Below, in pieces: positions 50,965 to 60,593 of a DNA stretch of 64,000 bases; position 1 is the first letter of the stretch; each line of letters begins with the position of its first letter. This stretch comes from Nocardioides panzhihuensis. GTDB taxonomy: Bacteria > Actinomycetota > Actinomycetes > Propionibacteriales > Nocardioidaceae. The translations under genes were made by a program, and so were the position numbers. The stretch spans positions 4,255,501-4,319,500 of the forward strand of contig NZ_JACBZR010000001.1 in the NCBI RefSeq assembly GCF_013408335.1. The letters run 5' to 3'. The notes under the pieces were generated by a model. That model was not told where the DNA came from, searched no databases, and saw only the letters and a list, made by a program, of their open reading frames with translations.

Positions 50965-52028
50965 AGTGGCCCGTCGTCGGCGTGATCGTGCTGGCCGTCA
51001 CGGTCGTCGCGGTCGCGGCGGTCGTCGTCCTCGCCGCCCGGGTGCACCGCCGCCCGACCGACGCGGTGCTCGTCGCCCACACCGCGCGACTCAGGCGTCT
51101 CCCCCGGTTCCGCGAGCTCGCGACCCAGCAGCGCTGGCTCTCCTGGTGGCAGACCGCCGGGATCGTGCTCGCGGTCATCGGGTGCATCTGGCTGATCGCC
51201 CGTCCGCAGGCCACCGACATCACCCAGAACCGCTACTCGACCCGCGACATCGTGCTCTGTCTGGACGCCTCGACCTCGATGTTCGACGAGGACACCCAGG
51301 TCACCCAGGCCTACTCCGAGCTCGTCTCCGGCCTCAACGGCGAACGGGTCAGCCTGGTCCTGTGGAGCGACGCCGCGGTCACGGTCTTCCCGCTCACCGA
51401 CGACTACGGCTGGGTGCAGGACGAGCTGGCCCGAGCCGGCCGCGCCTTCGCCCTCGGCGACCAGGAGTACGTCGCCGGCACCTACCTCGGCAAAGAGCGG
51501 GCGAGCCTGATCAGCGACGGGATCGTCTCCTGCGTCAAGCGCTTCGACCTGACCAACTCCGAGCGCGGCCGGGCGGTCATCATCGCCTCCGACAACGACC
51601 CGCAGGGTGGCCCACCGGTCTACACGCTGCCCGAGGCCACCGAGTTCGCCAAGGAACGCGACGTCCAGCTCTACGGCATCGGCTCCGCCGACCTCAGCTT
51701 CCAGGAGGACAAGCGGGCCACCTTCGACAAGGCCATGACCGACACCGGCGGCACCTTCTCGCTGCTCGGTGACGACGGCTCCATCGACTCGATCCTGGCA
51801 GGCATCGACCGGCTCTCGGCGGACGAGGTCGTCGAGCCGCCGAAGTATCAGGTCCGCGACGCTCCAGGCTGGCCGATCGTTCTGATCGTGTTCGGCGTTC
51901 TCATGCTGGCTGCTGGATGGGTCTATGCCCTCGTCCGCTCCGGCCGGCTGTCCCCGGGATCCCGGCCCACGCCGCCGGCGGGCCCGCCGCCTCAGCAGAC
52001 TCGGCCACCGAGCGAGGTGGGTCGATGA
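50955..52028 (+). CDS. vWA-domain membrane protein (BatA-like)
   Basis: A 357-residue protein: helix 1 (VVGVIVLAVTVVAVAAVVVL), helix 2 (WWQTAGIVLAVIGCIWLIAR), a vWA domain with MIDAS DASTSMFDEDTQ and a C-terminal helix (WPIVLIVFGVLMLAAGWVYA). The vWA domain lies between the last two helices and should face outside. A Pro-rich end follows. It corresponds to BatA of the Bacteroides aerotolerance-type operons. It overlaps the next gene by 4 bp (ATGA). Confidence 0.9.
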   Translation: MDLKWPVVGVIVLAVTVVAVAAVVVLAARVHRRPTDAVLVAHTARLRRLPRFRELATQQRWLSWWQTAGIVLAVIGCIWLIARPQATDITQNRYSTRDIVLCLDASTSMFDEDTQVTQAYSELVSGLNGERVSLVLWSDAAVTVFPLTDDYGWVQDELARAGRAFALGDQEYVAGTYLGKERASLISDGIVSCVKRFDLTNSERGRAVIIASDNDPQGGPPVYTLPEATEFAKERDVQLYGIGSADLSFQEDKRATFDKAMTDTGGTFSLLGDDGSIDSILAGIDRLSADEVVEPPKYQVRDAPGWPIVLIVFGVLMLAAGWVYALVRSGRLSPGSRPTPPAGPPPQQTRPPSEVGR

Positions 52029-52927
52029 GTATCCGGAAATGGCAGATACTCACGCTCGTACGCCGCGTGCTGATCGTCCTGCTCACCGTCGTCGTCCTGG
52101 TGCGACCGAGCTGGGGCGCGGCCCCGGCGGAGATGCGTACGGCCGATCTCGACGTCATCGTCGTGGTCGACCGGACGCGGTCGATGGTCGCCGAGGACGG
52201 CCCCGGTGGCGAGGCCCGGGTGACGCAGCTCAAGAAGGACCTCAAGGCGCTCTCGGCGGCGCTGCCCTCGGTGCGCTTCGGAGCGATCACCTTCGGGGGC
52301 GAGGTCGTGCGCACCGAGATGCCGTTCACCTACGACACGACCGCATTCGAGGCCTGGGTCGACGGGCTCTACGCCGAGCGTGCCTTCGACGGGTCCGGGT
52401 CGATGGTGGATGCTCCGCTCGAAGAGCTCGTCGAGACGCTGGAGCGCGACCAGGAGCGCTTCCCCGAGCGGCGCCGGATCGTGGTGTTCGCCTCCGACGG
52501 CGAGAACACCCGCACGGGCGTGGACCAGCAGTCGTTCAGCGAGGTCGACGACCTCTCGGCCGGCGGCGTGGTGCTCGGCTACGGCACCGAGGAGGGCGGC
52601 CGGATGCCCTGGGACGACGAGCGTCCCCAGGACGGCTATCTCAAGGACGGCGAGGGCCAGGACGCCCGCTCCCGGATCGACCTGGCGAACCTGCGCGAGA
52701 TCGCAGGTCAGATGGGTCTTCAGACGCTTCACCGGACGACGAAGGAGACCGCAGAGGTCGCCACCGAGGCCTCCACCTGGGACTCCGAGATGCTCACCGA
52801 GAAGACCTCCGCCGGCGGCGAGGTCTCGCGGGCCTGGATCTTCGGCTTCCCCCTGCTGGCACTGTTGCTGTGGGAGCTGTGGGGCCACCGTCGTCGCGGA
52901 CACGAGGCCGAGGAGGTGCTTTCGTGA
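52025..52927 (+). CDS. vWA-domain membrane protein (BatB-like)
   Basis: A 300-residue protein with an N-terminal helix (LVRRVLIVLLTVVVLVRPSW), a vWA domain with MIDAS VVVDRTRSMVAEDG, and a C-terminal helix (RAWIFGFPLLALLLWELWGH). The MIDAS is DxTxS rather than DxSxS, still a plausible metal site. It pairs with the preceding vWA protein. The ATG at 52025 overlaps the previous stop, and its TGA overlaps the next gene's GTG. Confidence 0.9.
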   Translation: MSIRKWQILTLVRRVLIVLLTVVVLVRPSWGAAPAEMRTADLDVIVVVDRTRSMVAEDGPGGEARVTQLKKDLKALSAALPSVRFGAITFGGEVVRTEMPFTYDTTAFEAWVDGLYAERAFDGSGSMVDAPLEELVETLERDQERFPERRRIVVFASDGENTRTGVDQQSFSEVDDLSAGGVVLGYGTEEGGRMPWDDERPQDGYLKDGEGQDARSRIDLANLREIAGQMGLQTLHRTTKETAEVATEASTWDSEMLTEKTSAGGEVSRAWIFGFPLLALLLWELWGHRRRGHEAEEVLS

Positions 52928-53658
52928 CCCTTACTGAGACACCTGTCGACTCGACCGAGCCGCAAGGACCGATGCGGACCCCTCGCGAGCAGGTGCGGCG
53001 CGCGCTGCTGCTGGCCGGGATCCTGCCCGTGGTGCTCGGGCTCGCCTTCCTGGCGAAGGTGATGATGATGGGCCACCACGACCGAGGTGGTCGCGACGCC
53101 TGGGACGCGCGGGACGCCGCGACCGCGATGGAGCACTACTCGGCCAACCGTGACCTCAACTTCCTGCAGCCGTGGATCGCCCACTTCGACGCCGGCAACG
53201 CGGCCTTCCTGCTCGGCGAGAACGCCCGCGCGGTCGCCTACTACCGCGACGCCCTGGAGCGGGTGCCCGAGGAGCACGAGTGCACCGTCCGTATCAACAT
53301 GTCGCTGACCCAGGAGGCGATCGGCGACCGTGCCCGGGACACCGGCGACCAGCCCGGGGCGAAGGCCGCGTACGAGGCGGCGCTGACCACGCTGCGGGAG
53401 GGCGACTGCCCCACCGACGCAGGTCAGGGTCCCGAGCAGTCCCAGCAGGGCGATTCCGTGGAGGAGCGCCTGAAGGAGAAGCTGGTCCCGAAGGTCCCGA
53501 TCAGGCCCAACGATCAGGACGAGCAGCCCGAGCAGCCGCAGAAGCAGGACGAGAAGGAGGACAAGCTCGACCAGCGCAACGGCGCCGGTGAGGAGTACCG
53601 GCGCGACGACGCCGACCTCGACGACTACGGCGGGTTCAGCGACGAGCCCCAGTGGTGA
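52924..53658 (+). CDS. TPR-like membrane protein of the MoxR operon (BatC-like)
   Basis: A 244-residue protein: one helix (RRALLLAGILPVVLGLAFLA), then TPR-like repeats WDARDAATAMEHYSAN, FDAGNAAFLLGENARAVAYY and AKAAYEAALTTLREGD. The end is charged and Glu/Gln/Lys-rich (low complexity) and ends DDYGGFSDEPQW. It resembles BatC, which scaffolds Bat complexes. The GTG overlaps the previous stop. This is the last gene of the operon. Confidence 0.85.
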   Translation: MTLTETPVDSTEPQGPMRTPREQVRRALLLAGILPVVLGLAFLAKVMMMGHHDRGGRDAWDARDAATAMEHYSANRDLNFLQPWIAHFDAGNAAFLLGENARAVAYYRDALERVPEEHECTVRINMSLTQEAIGDRARDTGDQPGAKAAYEAALTTLREGDCPTDAGQGPEQSQQGDSVEERLKEKLVPKVPIRPNDQDEQPEQPQKQDEKEDKLDQRNGAGEEYRRDDADLDDYGGFSDEPQW

Positions 53659-53671
53659 GGCTCGACCGCCG

Positions 53672-54640
53672 CTAGCGCATGAGCGTCTGCGACGGGAGCT
53701 CCTGGAACTGCGCCCGGTACGCCTGCGAGAACCGGCCGAGGTGGAAGAAGCCCCACTGGGCGGCGATCTCGGTGACAGAGATCGCTCGCGCGTCCGCCGC
53801 GAGCAGGTCGGAGTGGGCACGATCCAGCCGCGTACGCCGCCAGTACTCCAGCGGGGTGGTGCCGAGGTCGCGCTGGAACGCCTCCTGCAGCGTGCGGGTG
53901 GAGACGCCGACCCTCTGGGCGAGGTCGGCCACCTTCCAGGGGCGCTCCGGGTGGGCCTCGAGAAGGTCCACCGCCATGCGTACGGCTCGGGAGACGCTGG
54001 GTGAGGCGGTCGCGGAGGCAACCTCCAGGGACGTGTTGGGCTGCACGGTGAGCAGCCCGCCGATGAGCGCCTGCTCGTAGGGGGCGGCGACCAGCGGCGA
54101 GCTCATCAGCGCGCCGCCGGCCTCGACGTTGTCGTAGGCGAGCCGCACCATCTTCATCCAGTCGCGCACCTCGGGCCGGCCCAGGTCGAGCGTGGGGTCG
54201 AAGACCACCGGTCCGGACCCGCCGATGCCCGCGGCCGCCTCCTCGACGGCGCTGCGCCGGATGTAGACCTGCAGCTTCTCGCAGCCGTCGGACCAGAGCA
54301 TGTCGACGGGCTCGGTCGGGGAGCCGATCGAGGCGCGGGTGCGGTCGGCGAGGACGACCTGCTCACCGACCTTGACCTTGGCGGTGCCGGCGAGCGGGAG
54401 CTGGATCAGGTAGAAGTCCTCGAAGGTGCCGGGGGTGATGCGCACCTCGTCGCCGTAGCGCATGTAGTTCAGCATCACGTCCTCGCCCAGCGGCGCGGCG
54501 TTGTGCACCATGTCGAGGTGGGACCCGGCCTTGGTCAGCGCCAGATAGTGGGCACAGAATCGTTCGGCTACGGCTTCTCTGGCCTGGTCCACGTCGGTGG
54601 TGGCGACGACGGTGTGGCGGCCCAGCAGGGGACGGGGCAA
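53672..54640 (-). CDS. AraC-family regulator
   Basis: A 322-residue regulator. The N-terminal ~190 residues resemble AraC_binding_2 (HLDMVHNAAPLGEDVMLNYM, FYLIQLPLAGTAKVKVGEQV); the C-terminal HTH_18 has KVADLAQRVGVSTRTLQEAF and TEIAAQWGFFHLGRFSQAYR. Start is uncertain: TTG at 54640 has AGGAGC; the ORF extends to 54718. Position at the end of the monooxygenase/cox region suggests it may regulate those genes, but this is not shown. Confidence 0.87.
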   Translation of the reverse strand: MPRPLLGRHTVVATTDVDQAREAVAERFCAHYLALTKAGSHLDMVHNAAPLGEDVMLNYMRYGDEVRITPGTFEDFYLIQLPLAGTAKVKVGEQVVLADRTRASIGSPTEPVDMLWSDGCEKLQVYIRRSAVEEAAAGIGGSGPVVFDPTLDLGRPEVRDWMKMVRLAYDNVEAGGALMSSPLVAAPYEQALIGGLLTVQPNTSLEVASATASPSVSRAVRMAVDLLEAHPERPWKVADLAQRVGVSTRTLQEAFQRDLGTTPLEYWRRTRLDRAHSDLLAADARAISVTEIAAQWGFFHLGRFSQAYRAQFQELPSQTLMR

Positions 54641-54872
54641 TGGGGGCTCCTGGCGCGTGGCTCGATTGACCGAAGAGCGTAGCGGAGCCGGCGCCGTGGC
54701 AGCGCGGCCACAGCGCAATCACCGTCTAAGGTCCCGGCCTCCGTCGGGGTAGTCCGGTAGCGAACTGCCCATATACCGACGAGTAATAGGCAGTTCGCTA
54801 CCGGACTATCCCGCAAACGGCCACGAACGAGATGCCGGTCCCACCCTTGAACACCGGCATCCCGCCCCCGTA
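54641..54872. other. Gap between AraC and monooxygenase genes, with inverted repeats
   Basis: No gene. A 20-bp perfect inverted repeat (54750-54769 with 54789-54808) surrounds a 19-nt AT-richer loop, and a second hairpin lies at 54831-54861. The first may be an operator for the AraC protein or a fold-back remnant. Confidence 0.6.
54831..54861 (-). terminator. Hairpin terminator of the monooxygenase gene
   Basis: GATGCCGGT (54831-54839) pairs perfectly with ACCGGCATC (54853-54861) around a 13-nt loop, starting 11 nt after the monooxygenase stop. Confidence 0.65.
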
Positions 54873-56369
54873 CTAGCTCCTCGCTGCCAGCTTCTCCACG
54901 AGCCTGGGAGTGATGGAGGCGTACGCCTTCGGGTTGATCGGCAGCAGCCACTGCGCCGCCTTGGTCCGCTTGCTGACATCGAGACCGACGTCGCTGAGCA
55001 CCTCGTCGATGTTGTGCATCGAGAACGGGATGATGTTGGTGCCACGGGCGTGGTGGCCGTCGGTGCGCTCCCGCAGCCACGCGACCCGCGACGTCACGTG
55101 CGCCTCCATCTCCTCCGTCGGCGGGAGCTCGTGGCCGCCGGCCAGGTAGGAGGCGATCCAGACGGCGCTCATCTCGGCCGAGAGCGGCGAGAAGAACGAG
55201 GAGTTGTAGCCGGCGAAGGTCAGGTCCTTCACGGTCAGCGGGAGGATCTGCCGGTAGAGCTGGTAGTCGCCGTTGTCGTCGGTGAGCTGGTCCTGGATCT
55301 CCGCGGGGAAGAACGGAAGCTCCTGCTTGAAGCCGGTCGCGGTCACCACGACGTCGGCGGGCAGGGCCCGGCCGTTGGCCAGCTCGGCGTACGCCTTGCC
55401 GTCCTTGCTCACGAACGTGGCGATCTCGGTGTCGCGCTCGATGGTGATGTCACCGGCCTCGACGCCCTCGAAGAAGCCCTCGGTGGCCAGCGAGACGGTC
55501 GATCGGGCGATGTCGGTGAACGGGCCCTTCGGCAGCAGCCCGAGCTTCTTCAGCTTGAGCTGGCCGCTGGTGACCGACTCGACGCTGCCGACCATCGAGC
55601 CCGCCATCTTCGAGCCGCCCGCGTGCAGCACCTTCTCCGGCCCGCGCACGCTCTGGTAGGGGAACAGCCCCTCCCCCAGCCGGGTCAGCAGCAGCATCTT
55701 GTAGCTGAGGACGCCCTTGATCTTGCGGGGCATCTTCCACAGCAGCTGGCGCGCCACCACGGTGGTCGATGCCGCCTCCTTGGCGATCTCGACGGCGACG
55801 TCACAGGCCGACTTCCCGTAGCCGACGACCACGACGTCCTTGCCCCTGACGGTCTCCAGATCGTGCAGCTCGCTCGCCGCGAGGATCCGGCCACCGGCAG
55901 CCTCCAGCTCGTCGATCCCGTCGTACGCAGGGGTGAACGTCTCCGAGAAGACGCCGCTGGCCACGATCAGATGGTCGTAGTGCTCGGTCGTCTCGCCGTC
56001 GGTCCCCACCGCGGAGCTGGGTGCGGAGGTAATGGCCCAGCCGCCCCCTCCAGCCGGCTGGGCCTTACGCACCTCGGTGTCGAGCCTGATCATCGAGGCG
56101 AGCTCGAACTTCTCGACATACATCTCGAGGTAGCACTGGACCTGCTCGCCGCTGAGCCACTCGGGGAACACCTTCGGCATCCTCAGATCCGAGAGCGTGT
56201 AGGAGTCCTTGTTGTTCTGCGTCGTCAGGCCTGGGTAACGACGGGTCCGGCTCCAGACGCCGCCGATGTCCGGTGCCTTCTCGTAGACGGTGATGTCATG
56301 ACCGAGCTCAGTGAGCACCTTCGCCGAGGCGACGCCTGCGAACCCGGCGCCGATGACCGCGATCTTCAC
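54873..56369 (-). CDS. Flavin-containing (Baeyer-Villiger-type) monooxygenase
   Basis: A 498-residue two-dinucleotide-binding enzyme. FAD loop IGAGFAGVASAKVLTELGHD; IGGVWSRTRRYPGLTTQNNK is the FMO-like G-G-xW segment; NADPH loop DVVVVGYGKSACDVAVE. It inserts oxygen from O2 into a small organic substrate, not determined. The GTG at 56369 has GAGGAAG upstream. It is on the cox-gene strand but 124 nt downstream of coxG, so cotranscription is possible. Confidence 0.9.
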   Translation of the reverse strand: MKIAVIGAGFAGVASAKVLTELGHDITVYEKAPDIGGVWSRTRRYPGLTTQNNKDSYTLSDLRMPKVFPEWLSGEQVQCYLEMYVEKFELASMIRLDTEVRKAQPAGGGGWAITSAPSSAVGTDGETTEHYDHLIVASGVFSETFTPAYDGIDELEAAGGRILAASELHDLETVRGKDVVVVGYGKSACDVAVEIAKEAASTTVVARQLLWKMPRKIKGVLSYKMLLLTRLGEGLFPYQSVRGPEKVLHAGGSKMAGSMVGSVESVTSGQLKLKKLGLLPKGPFTDIARSTVSLATEGFFEGVEAGDITIERDTEIATFVSKDGKAYAELANGRALPADVVVTATGFKQELPFFPAEIQDQLTDDNGDYQLYRQILPLTVKDLTFAGYNSSFFSPLSAEMSAVWIASYLAGGHELPPTEEMEAHVTSRVAWLRERTDGHHARGTNIIPFSMHNIDEVLSDVGLDVSKRTKAAQWLLPINPKAYASITPRLVEKLAARS

Positions 56370-56493
56370 TTTTGGGCTTCCTCTCGCAGTGGGGTCTGCG
56401 TAGTGGAAACGCTAGAGAGGTCGCCGGACGCCCGCTATCCACGTCGCGCGGTTGGTATCCAATTTGCGCGACGGGTTCGTCGCCGGGCCGGCC

Positions 56494-57261
56494 TCAACCC
56501 CTCAGCAGCTTGTACGCGATGACCGCCGCGGCCACCACGACAGCTCCGACGGCGATCTTCTTGCCGTAGTTCTTGACCAGCACCGGCATGACCGTCGCTC
56601 CCAGGTCCAGCGCCTCGGGCTGCTGAGGAGCAGCGTGCCTCGGCCCCGCGCTGGTCGAGCCGCCGGAGCTGCTGGGCGGAGGTCCCGCCGAACCAGGCTC
56701 AGTGAGACCAGCACGGTCCCCTCCGGCGCTCGATGGGATTGTGTTGGTCTCGACACGCTCGCTGGCGCTCGCGGCTCGACCAGCGGAGTCACCGTCGGGA
56801 TCGACTGCCGGGGCGGCGGCCGGAGCCGACTTGGACTCCAAGCACGCGACGAACTGGCCGAGGAGCTTGTCGGAGACGTCCTGCATGACCCCACGCCCGA
56901 ACTGGGCCGGCTTGCCGGTGACGGCGAGGTCGGTGACGATCTCGACCTTCGTGCCGGTGCCCTCCGACGCCATCGTCAGGGTCGCGTTGGCACCGGCGGT
57001 GCCGTTGCCGCGCTTGTCCCGCCCCTTCGCCTCGACGACCAGACGCCGGGCGACCTCGTCCTTCTCGACGAAGGTGCCGGAGCCGGCGTAGACCATGGCG
57101 ATCGGGCCGAGCTTCACCTTCACCGTGCCGGTGAAGGTGTCCCCCTCGGCCGAGGTGACCTGGGCTCCCGGGAAGCACTCGGCCATGGAGCCGATGTCCA
57201 AGAAGCTGTCCCAGGTCTCCTCGACCGAGGTCGGAACCGTGAACTGGTGCGTCAGGTCCAC
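56494..57261 (-). CDS. coxG: CoxG-like SRPBCC protein with C-terminal helix
   Basis: A 255-residue protein. The SRPBCC/CoxG domain (residues ~1-150) has MDLTHQFTVPTSVEETWDSF, MAECFPGAQVTSAEGDTFTG and KPAQFGRGVMQDVSDKLLGQ. After a Ser/Pro/Gly linker comes a C-terminal helix (IAVGAVVVAAAVIAYKLLRG). CoxG anchors CO dehydrogenase-type enzymes to the membrane, and the helix agrees with that. The linker contains a translated copy of the dispersed GGTCTCGAC repeat. It starts 3 nt after coxM. Confidence 0.9.
   Translation of the reverse strand: MDLTHQFTVPTSVEETWDSFLDIGSMAECFPGAQVTSAEGDTFTGTVKVKLGPIAMVYAGSGTFVEKDEVARRLVVEAKGRDKRGNGTAGANATLTMASEGTGTKVEIVTDLAVTGKPAQFGRGVMQDVSDKLLGQFVACLESKSAPAAAPAVDPDGDSAGRAASASERVETNTIPSSAGGDRAGLTEPGSAGPPPSSSGGSTSAGPRHAAPQQPEALDLGATVMPVLVKNYGKKIAVGAVVVAAAVIAYKLLRG
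56746..56786. repeat. Dispersed repeat translated inside coxG
   Basis: GGTCTCGACACGCTCGCTG... to CTCGACCAGCGG, a copy of the intergenic repeat also at 41166 and 61156. On the minus strand it adds SAGRAASASERVETN to the CoxG linker without breaking the frame. Confidence 0.75.
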
Positions 57262-57264
57262 GCC

Positions 57265-58119
57265 TCAGCCCCCGAGCGCCTTGGTGATGGCCCGCCGGGT
57301 GAGCACCGTGACCAGATGACGCCGGTAGGCGGCGTCGCCGTTGAGGTCGGAGGGCGGATCAGCACCCTCCGCGGCCAGGGCCGCGGCGCTGCGTACGACC
57401 TCCTCGGTAGCCTGCTGGCCGACCAGCGCCTGCTCGACGCCGGTGGCACGCAACGGGGTCGACCCCATGTTGGTGAGCCCGATCGCTGCCCCCTCGATCA
57501 CGCCGCCGGAGACCTTGAGGGTCGCGCCGACCGCGCAGATCGGCCACTGGTGGGCGACCCGGACGAACTTCTCGTAGTGGGCCGTCCATCCGGTGTGCTT
57601 CGGGATGCGTACGCCGGTGAGCAGCTCGTCCTCGGAAACCGCGGTCTCGAAGAGGCCCTGGAAGAACTCCGTGCCCGGGACCACCCGCTCCCCGTCCGGA
57701 CCGGCGATGACGAACTCGGCGCCCAGGGCGAGTGCCGGGGCTCCGAGGTCACCCGCCGGGTCGGCGTGAGCCAGCGCGCCACCGAACGTGCCGCGATGGC
57801 GGACCTGCTCGTCGGCGACCGTCGCCGTGGCACGCGCGACCAGGGCAGCGTGCTCGGCGACCAGCGGATCGGTCGCGACGTCGCAGTGGCGCGTCATGGC
57901 GCCGACGAGGATCGAGTCACCCTCGTCGCGCACCCCTTTGAGGGAGTCGATGCGACCGAGGTCGATGACCCACTCCGGGGCGTTGAGGCGCATCCTCAGC
58001 ACCGGCAGCAGGCTCTGCCCACCGGCGATCACCTTGGCCTCGTCGCCGTACTGCGCGAGCGCGGCCAGCGCCTCCTCGACGGTGGTCGGGGCGACGTAGT
58101 CGAACGATGCGGGAATCAC
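57265..58119 (-). CDS. coxM: Molybdenum hydroxylase FAD-binding medium subunit
   Basis: A 284-residue FAD subunit: AKVIAGGQSLLPVLRMRLNA and TRHCDVATDPLV, then TFGGALAHADPAGDLGAPAL (second FAD motif) and a C-terminal CODH-C domain. It passes electrons from the FeS subunit to an acceptor. GTG 58119 overlaps the coxL stop (GTGA). It belongs to a coxS-coxL-coxM-coxG operon. Confidence 0.94.
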   Translation of the reverse strand: MIPASFDYVAPTTVEEALAALAQYGDEAKVIAGGQSLLPVLRMRLNAPEWVIDLGRIDSLKGVRDEGDSILVGAMTRHCDVATDPLVAEHAALVARATATVADEQVRHRGTFGGALAHADPAGDLGAPALALGAEFVIAGPDGERVVPGTEFFQGLFETAVSEDELLTGVRIPKHTGWTAHYEKFVRVAHQWPICAVGATLKVSGGVIEGAAIGLTNMGSTPLRATGVEQALVGQQATEEVVRSAAALAAEGADPPSDLNGDAAYRRHLVTVLTRRAITKALGG

Positions 58120-60593
58120 TGGACGTCTCCTTCCGTGCGGTCGACGTTCCCGGACATGCCCGTCGACGGATCGAAGTGTGCGGCGGCGGCACCGGTGGTC
58201 TCGCCACCGGCCGAGCTCTCGTTGATCGCCCGCCACACCCGTTCCGGGGTGCAGGGCATGGTCACGTCGTGCACGCCCAGCGGACGCAGCGCGTCGACGA
58301 CCGCGTTGACCACCGCCGGGGTGGAGGCGATCGTCCCGGCCTCACCGACGCCCTTCGTGCCGAGCGTGTTGGTCGTCGCGGGTGAGGTGGTGTGGTCGAT
58401 CTCGAAGCTGATCGTGTCGGCCGCGGTCGGCAGCAGGTAGTCCACGAACGAGCCCGACACCAGCGTGCCGGCGTCGTCGTAGACCGCCTCCTCCCACAGC
58501 GCCTGGGCGATGCCCTGGACCAGTCCACCGTGCACCTGACCTGCGACGATGAGCGGATTGATGATGTTGCCGATGTCGTCGCAGCAGACGTACTTCCGCA
58601 TCTTCACCTGCCCGGTCTCGGTGTCGACCTCCATCGCGCACAGGTGGGTGCCGTGCGGGAAGTTGAAGGCCTCCGGGTCGAAGGTGGCCTCGGAGTCGAG
58701 GTTGGCCTCGACGCCGTCGGGCAGGTTGTGCGCGGCGAAGACCGCCGTGGACAGCTCGCCGATGGACATGCCCTGGTCGGTGCCGCGCACCGTCCATCTG
58801 CCGCCGGTGAACTCCATGTCGTCGACGCTGGCCTCGAGGAGGTGGGCCGCGATCGGCTTGGCCTTCTCGAGCACCTTGTCGGCGGCCCGTACGAGCGCCT
58901 CGCCGCCCACGACCAGTGACCTGGACCCGTAGGTGTCGTAACCCTTGGCCGCGATCTGGGTGTCCCCGTGGAGCACCTCGACGTCCTCGAAAGCCACGCC
59001 GAGGCGGTCTGCCACGATCTGGCTGAACGCGGTCTCGTGCCCCTGCCCGTGAGCACTGGCACCGGTGATGACCTCGACCTTGCCGGTCGGCGTCAGGCGC
59101 ACCTGGGCGTGCTCCCAGCCGCCGGCGCCGTAGTCGAGGCTGCCGAGGACCCTGGACGGTGCCAGACCGCACATCTCGGTGAAGGTCGAGATGCCGATGC
59201 CGAGCTGGACCGGGTCGTTGTTGGCACGGCGCTCGGCCTGCTCACGACGGAGCTCGTCGTAGCCGAACATCTCCTTCGCCCTGGCGGTCGCGGCCTCGTA
59301 GTTCCCGGAGTCGTAGGTCAGGCCCGCGATGGTGGTGAACGGGAACTCCTCGTGCTTGATCCAGTTCTTCTCCCGGATCTCGAGCGGGTCGACCCCGACC
59401 TCGGCCGCCAGCTCGTCCATCAGCCGCTCGATGGCGTACGTCGCCTCCGGCCGTCCTGCGCCGCGGTAGGCGTCGGTCCAGGTGGTGTTGGTGAGCACCG
59501 TCTGGCAGTTGAACTGGTAGGCCGGGAACTTGTAGATCGCGTTGAACATGAAGGCGCCGAGCACCGGGACACCGCCACCGACGATGGCGACGTACGCACC
59601 CAGGTTGGCGTCGAGCTCGACCTTGAGGCCGGTGACCTGACCGTCCTTGGTGGCCGAGAGGGTCAGCTTCTGGATCTGGTCCCTCCCGTGGTGAGCGGCG
59701 ACCAGCGACTCGGAGCGGGTTTCGGTGTACTTCACCGGCTTGCCGAGGCGGCGAGCGATCGCGAAGACGATCATCTCCTCCGGCGTCTGCTGGAGCTTGC
59801 CGCCGAAGCCGCCGCCGACGTCAGGCGCGATCACCCGGATCTTCGACTCGGACACACCCGTGGTCGCTGCCAACGCGAACCGCAGGATGTGCGGGATCTG
59901 GGTGGCGCTCCACACCGTGATCTGCTCACCGGTCGGGTCGCACACCACGCTGCGAGGCTCCATGAAAGCCGGGATCAGGCGCTGCTGGCGGTAGGTGCGC
60001 TCGATGACGACGCCGTCGCTCTTCGCGGAGGCGATCGCCTCGTCGACGTTGCCACCGGTGCCGGCCTGGGCGCTGTCGAAGACCCACAGCGCGGACTTGT
60101 TGGTGCCGAGGTCGGGGTGCGCGAGCACCTCGTCCTTGACCGCCTCCTCGAGGGAGACGACCGCGGGGAGCTCCTCGTAGTCGACCTCGACCATCTCGGC
60201 GGCATCGCGTGCCGCTGCCGCGGACCGCGCGGCCACGACCGCCACGATCTCGCCTGCGAAGGTGACCCGGTCGGTGGCGATGGGCGGGTGGGGCGGCGTC
60301 TTCTGGTCGGGCGTGATCGGCCAGGCGTTGATGCAGACGCCGAGGCTCTCGTCGAAGTCCTTGGCGGCCAGCACGGTCACCACGCCCACGGACTCCTCGG
60401 CGGCGCTGGTGTCGATGCCGGTGATCCGGGCATGGGCGAACGGGCTGCGCACCATGGCGAGGTGCAGCATCCCGGGCAGGTTGATGTTGTCGGTCCAGCG
60501 GGTCCGACCGGTGATCAGACGCGCGTCCTCCTTGCGGCGTCGGTCGCGGCCGATCTCGAGAGTCTGGTCCGGACGTGTCTCGGTGGCGGTCAC
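58116..60593 (-). CDS. coxL: Form II molybdenum hydroxylase large subunit (CoxL-like)
   Basis: A ~825-residue Mo-pterin subunit of the xanthine oxidase family. MoCo-binding motifs: [25 protein letters not shown] near residue 375, and the C-terminal [15 protein letters not shown] with the catalytic Glu. The active-site loop is AYRGAGR, the form II sequence, and not AYXCSFR of genuine CO dehydrogenase, so CO oxidation is doubtful; another aldehyde or heterocycle substrate is likely. The GTG at 60593 overlaps the coxS stop. Confidence 0.94.
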   Translation of the reverse strand: MTATETRPDQTLEIGRDRRRKEDARLITGRTRWTDNINLPGMLHLAMVRSPFAHARITGIDTSAAEESVGVVTVLAAKDFDESLGVCINAWPITPDQKTPPHPPIATDRVTFAGEIVAVVAARSAAAARDAAEMVEVDYEELPAVVSLEEAVKDEVLAHPDLGTNKSALWVFDSAQAGTGGNVDEAIASAKSDGVVIERTYRQQRLIPAFMEPRSVVCDPTGEQITVWSATQIPHILRFALAATTGVSESKIRVIAPDVGGGFGGKLQQTPEEMIVFAIARRLGKPVKYTETRSESLVAAHHGRDQIQKLTLSATKDGQVTGLKVELDANLGAYVAIVGGGVPVLGAFMFNAIYKFPAYQFNCQTVLTNTTWTDAYRGAGRPEATYAIERLMDELAAEVGVDPLEIREKNWIKHEEFPFTTIAGLTYDSGNYEAATARAKEMFGYDELRREQAERRANNDPVQLGIGISTFTEMCGLAPSRVLGSLDYGAGGWEHAQVRLTPTGKVEVITGASAHGQGHETAFSQIVADRLGVAFEDVEVLHGDTQIAAKGYDTYGSRSLVVGGEALVRAADKVLEKAKPIAAHLLEASVDDMEFTGGRWTVRGTDQGMSIGELSTAVFAAHNLPDGVEANLDSEATFDPEAFNFPHGTHLCAMEVDTETGQVKMRKYVCCDDIGNIINPLIVAGQVHGGLVQGIAQALWEEAVYDDAGTLVSGSFVDYLLPTAADTISFEIDHTTSPATTNTLGTKGVGEAGTIASTPAVVNAVVDALRPLGVHDVTMPCTPERVWRAINESSAGGETTGAAAAHFDPSTGMSGNVDRTEGDVQ

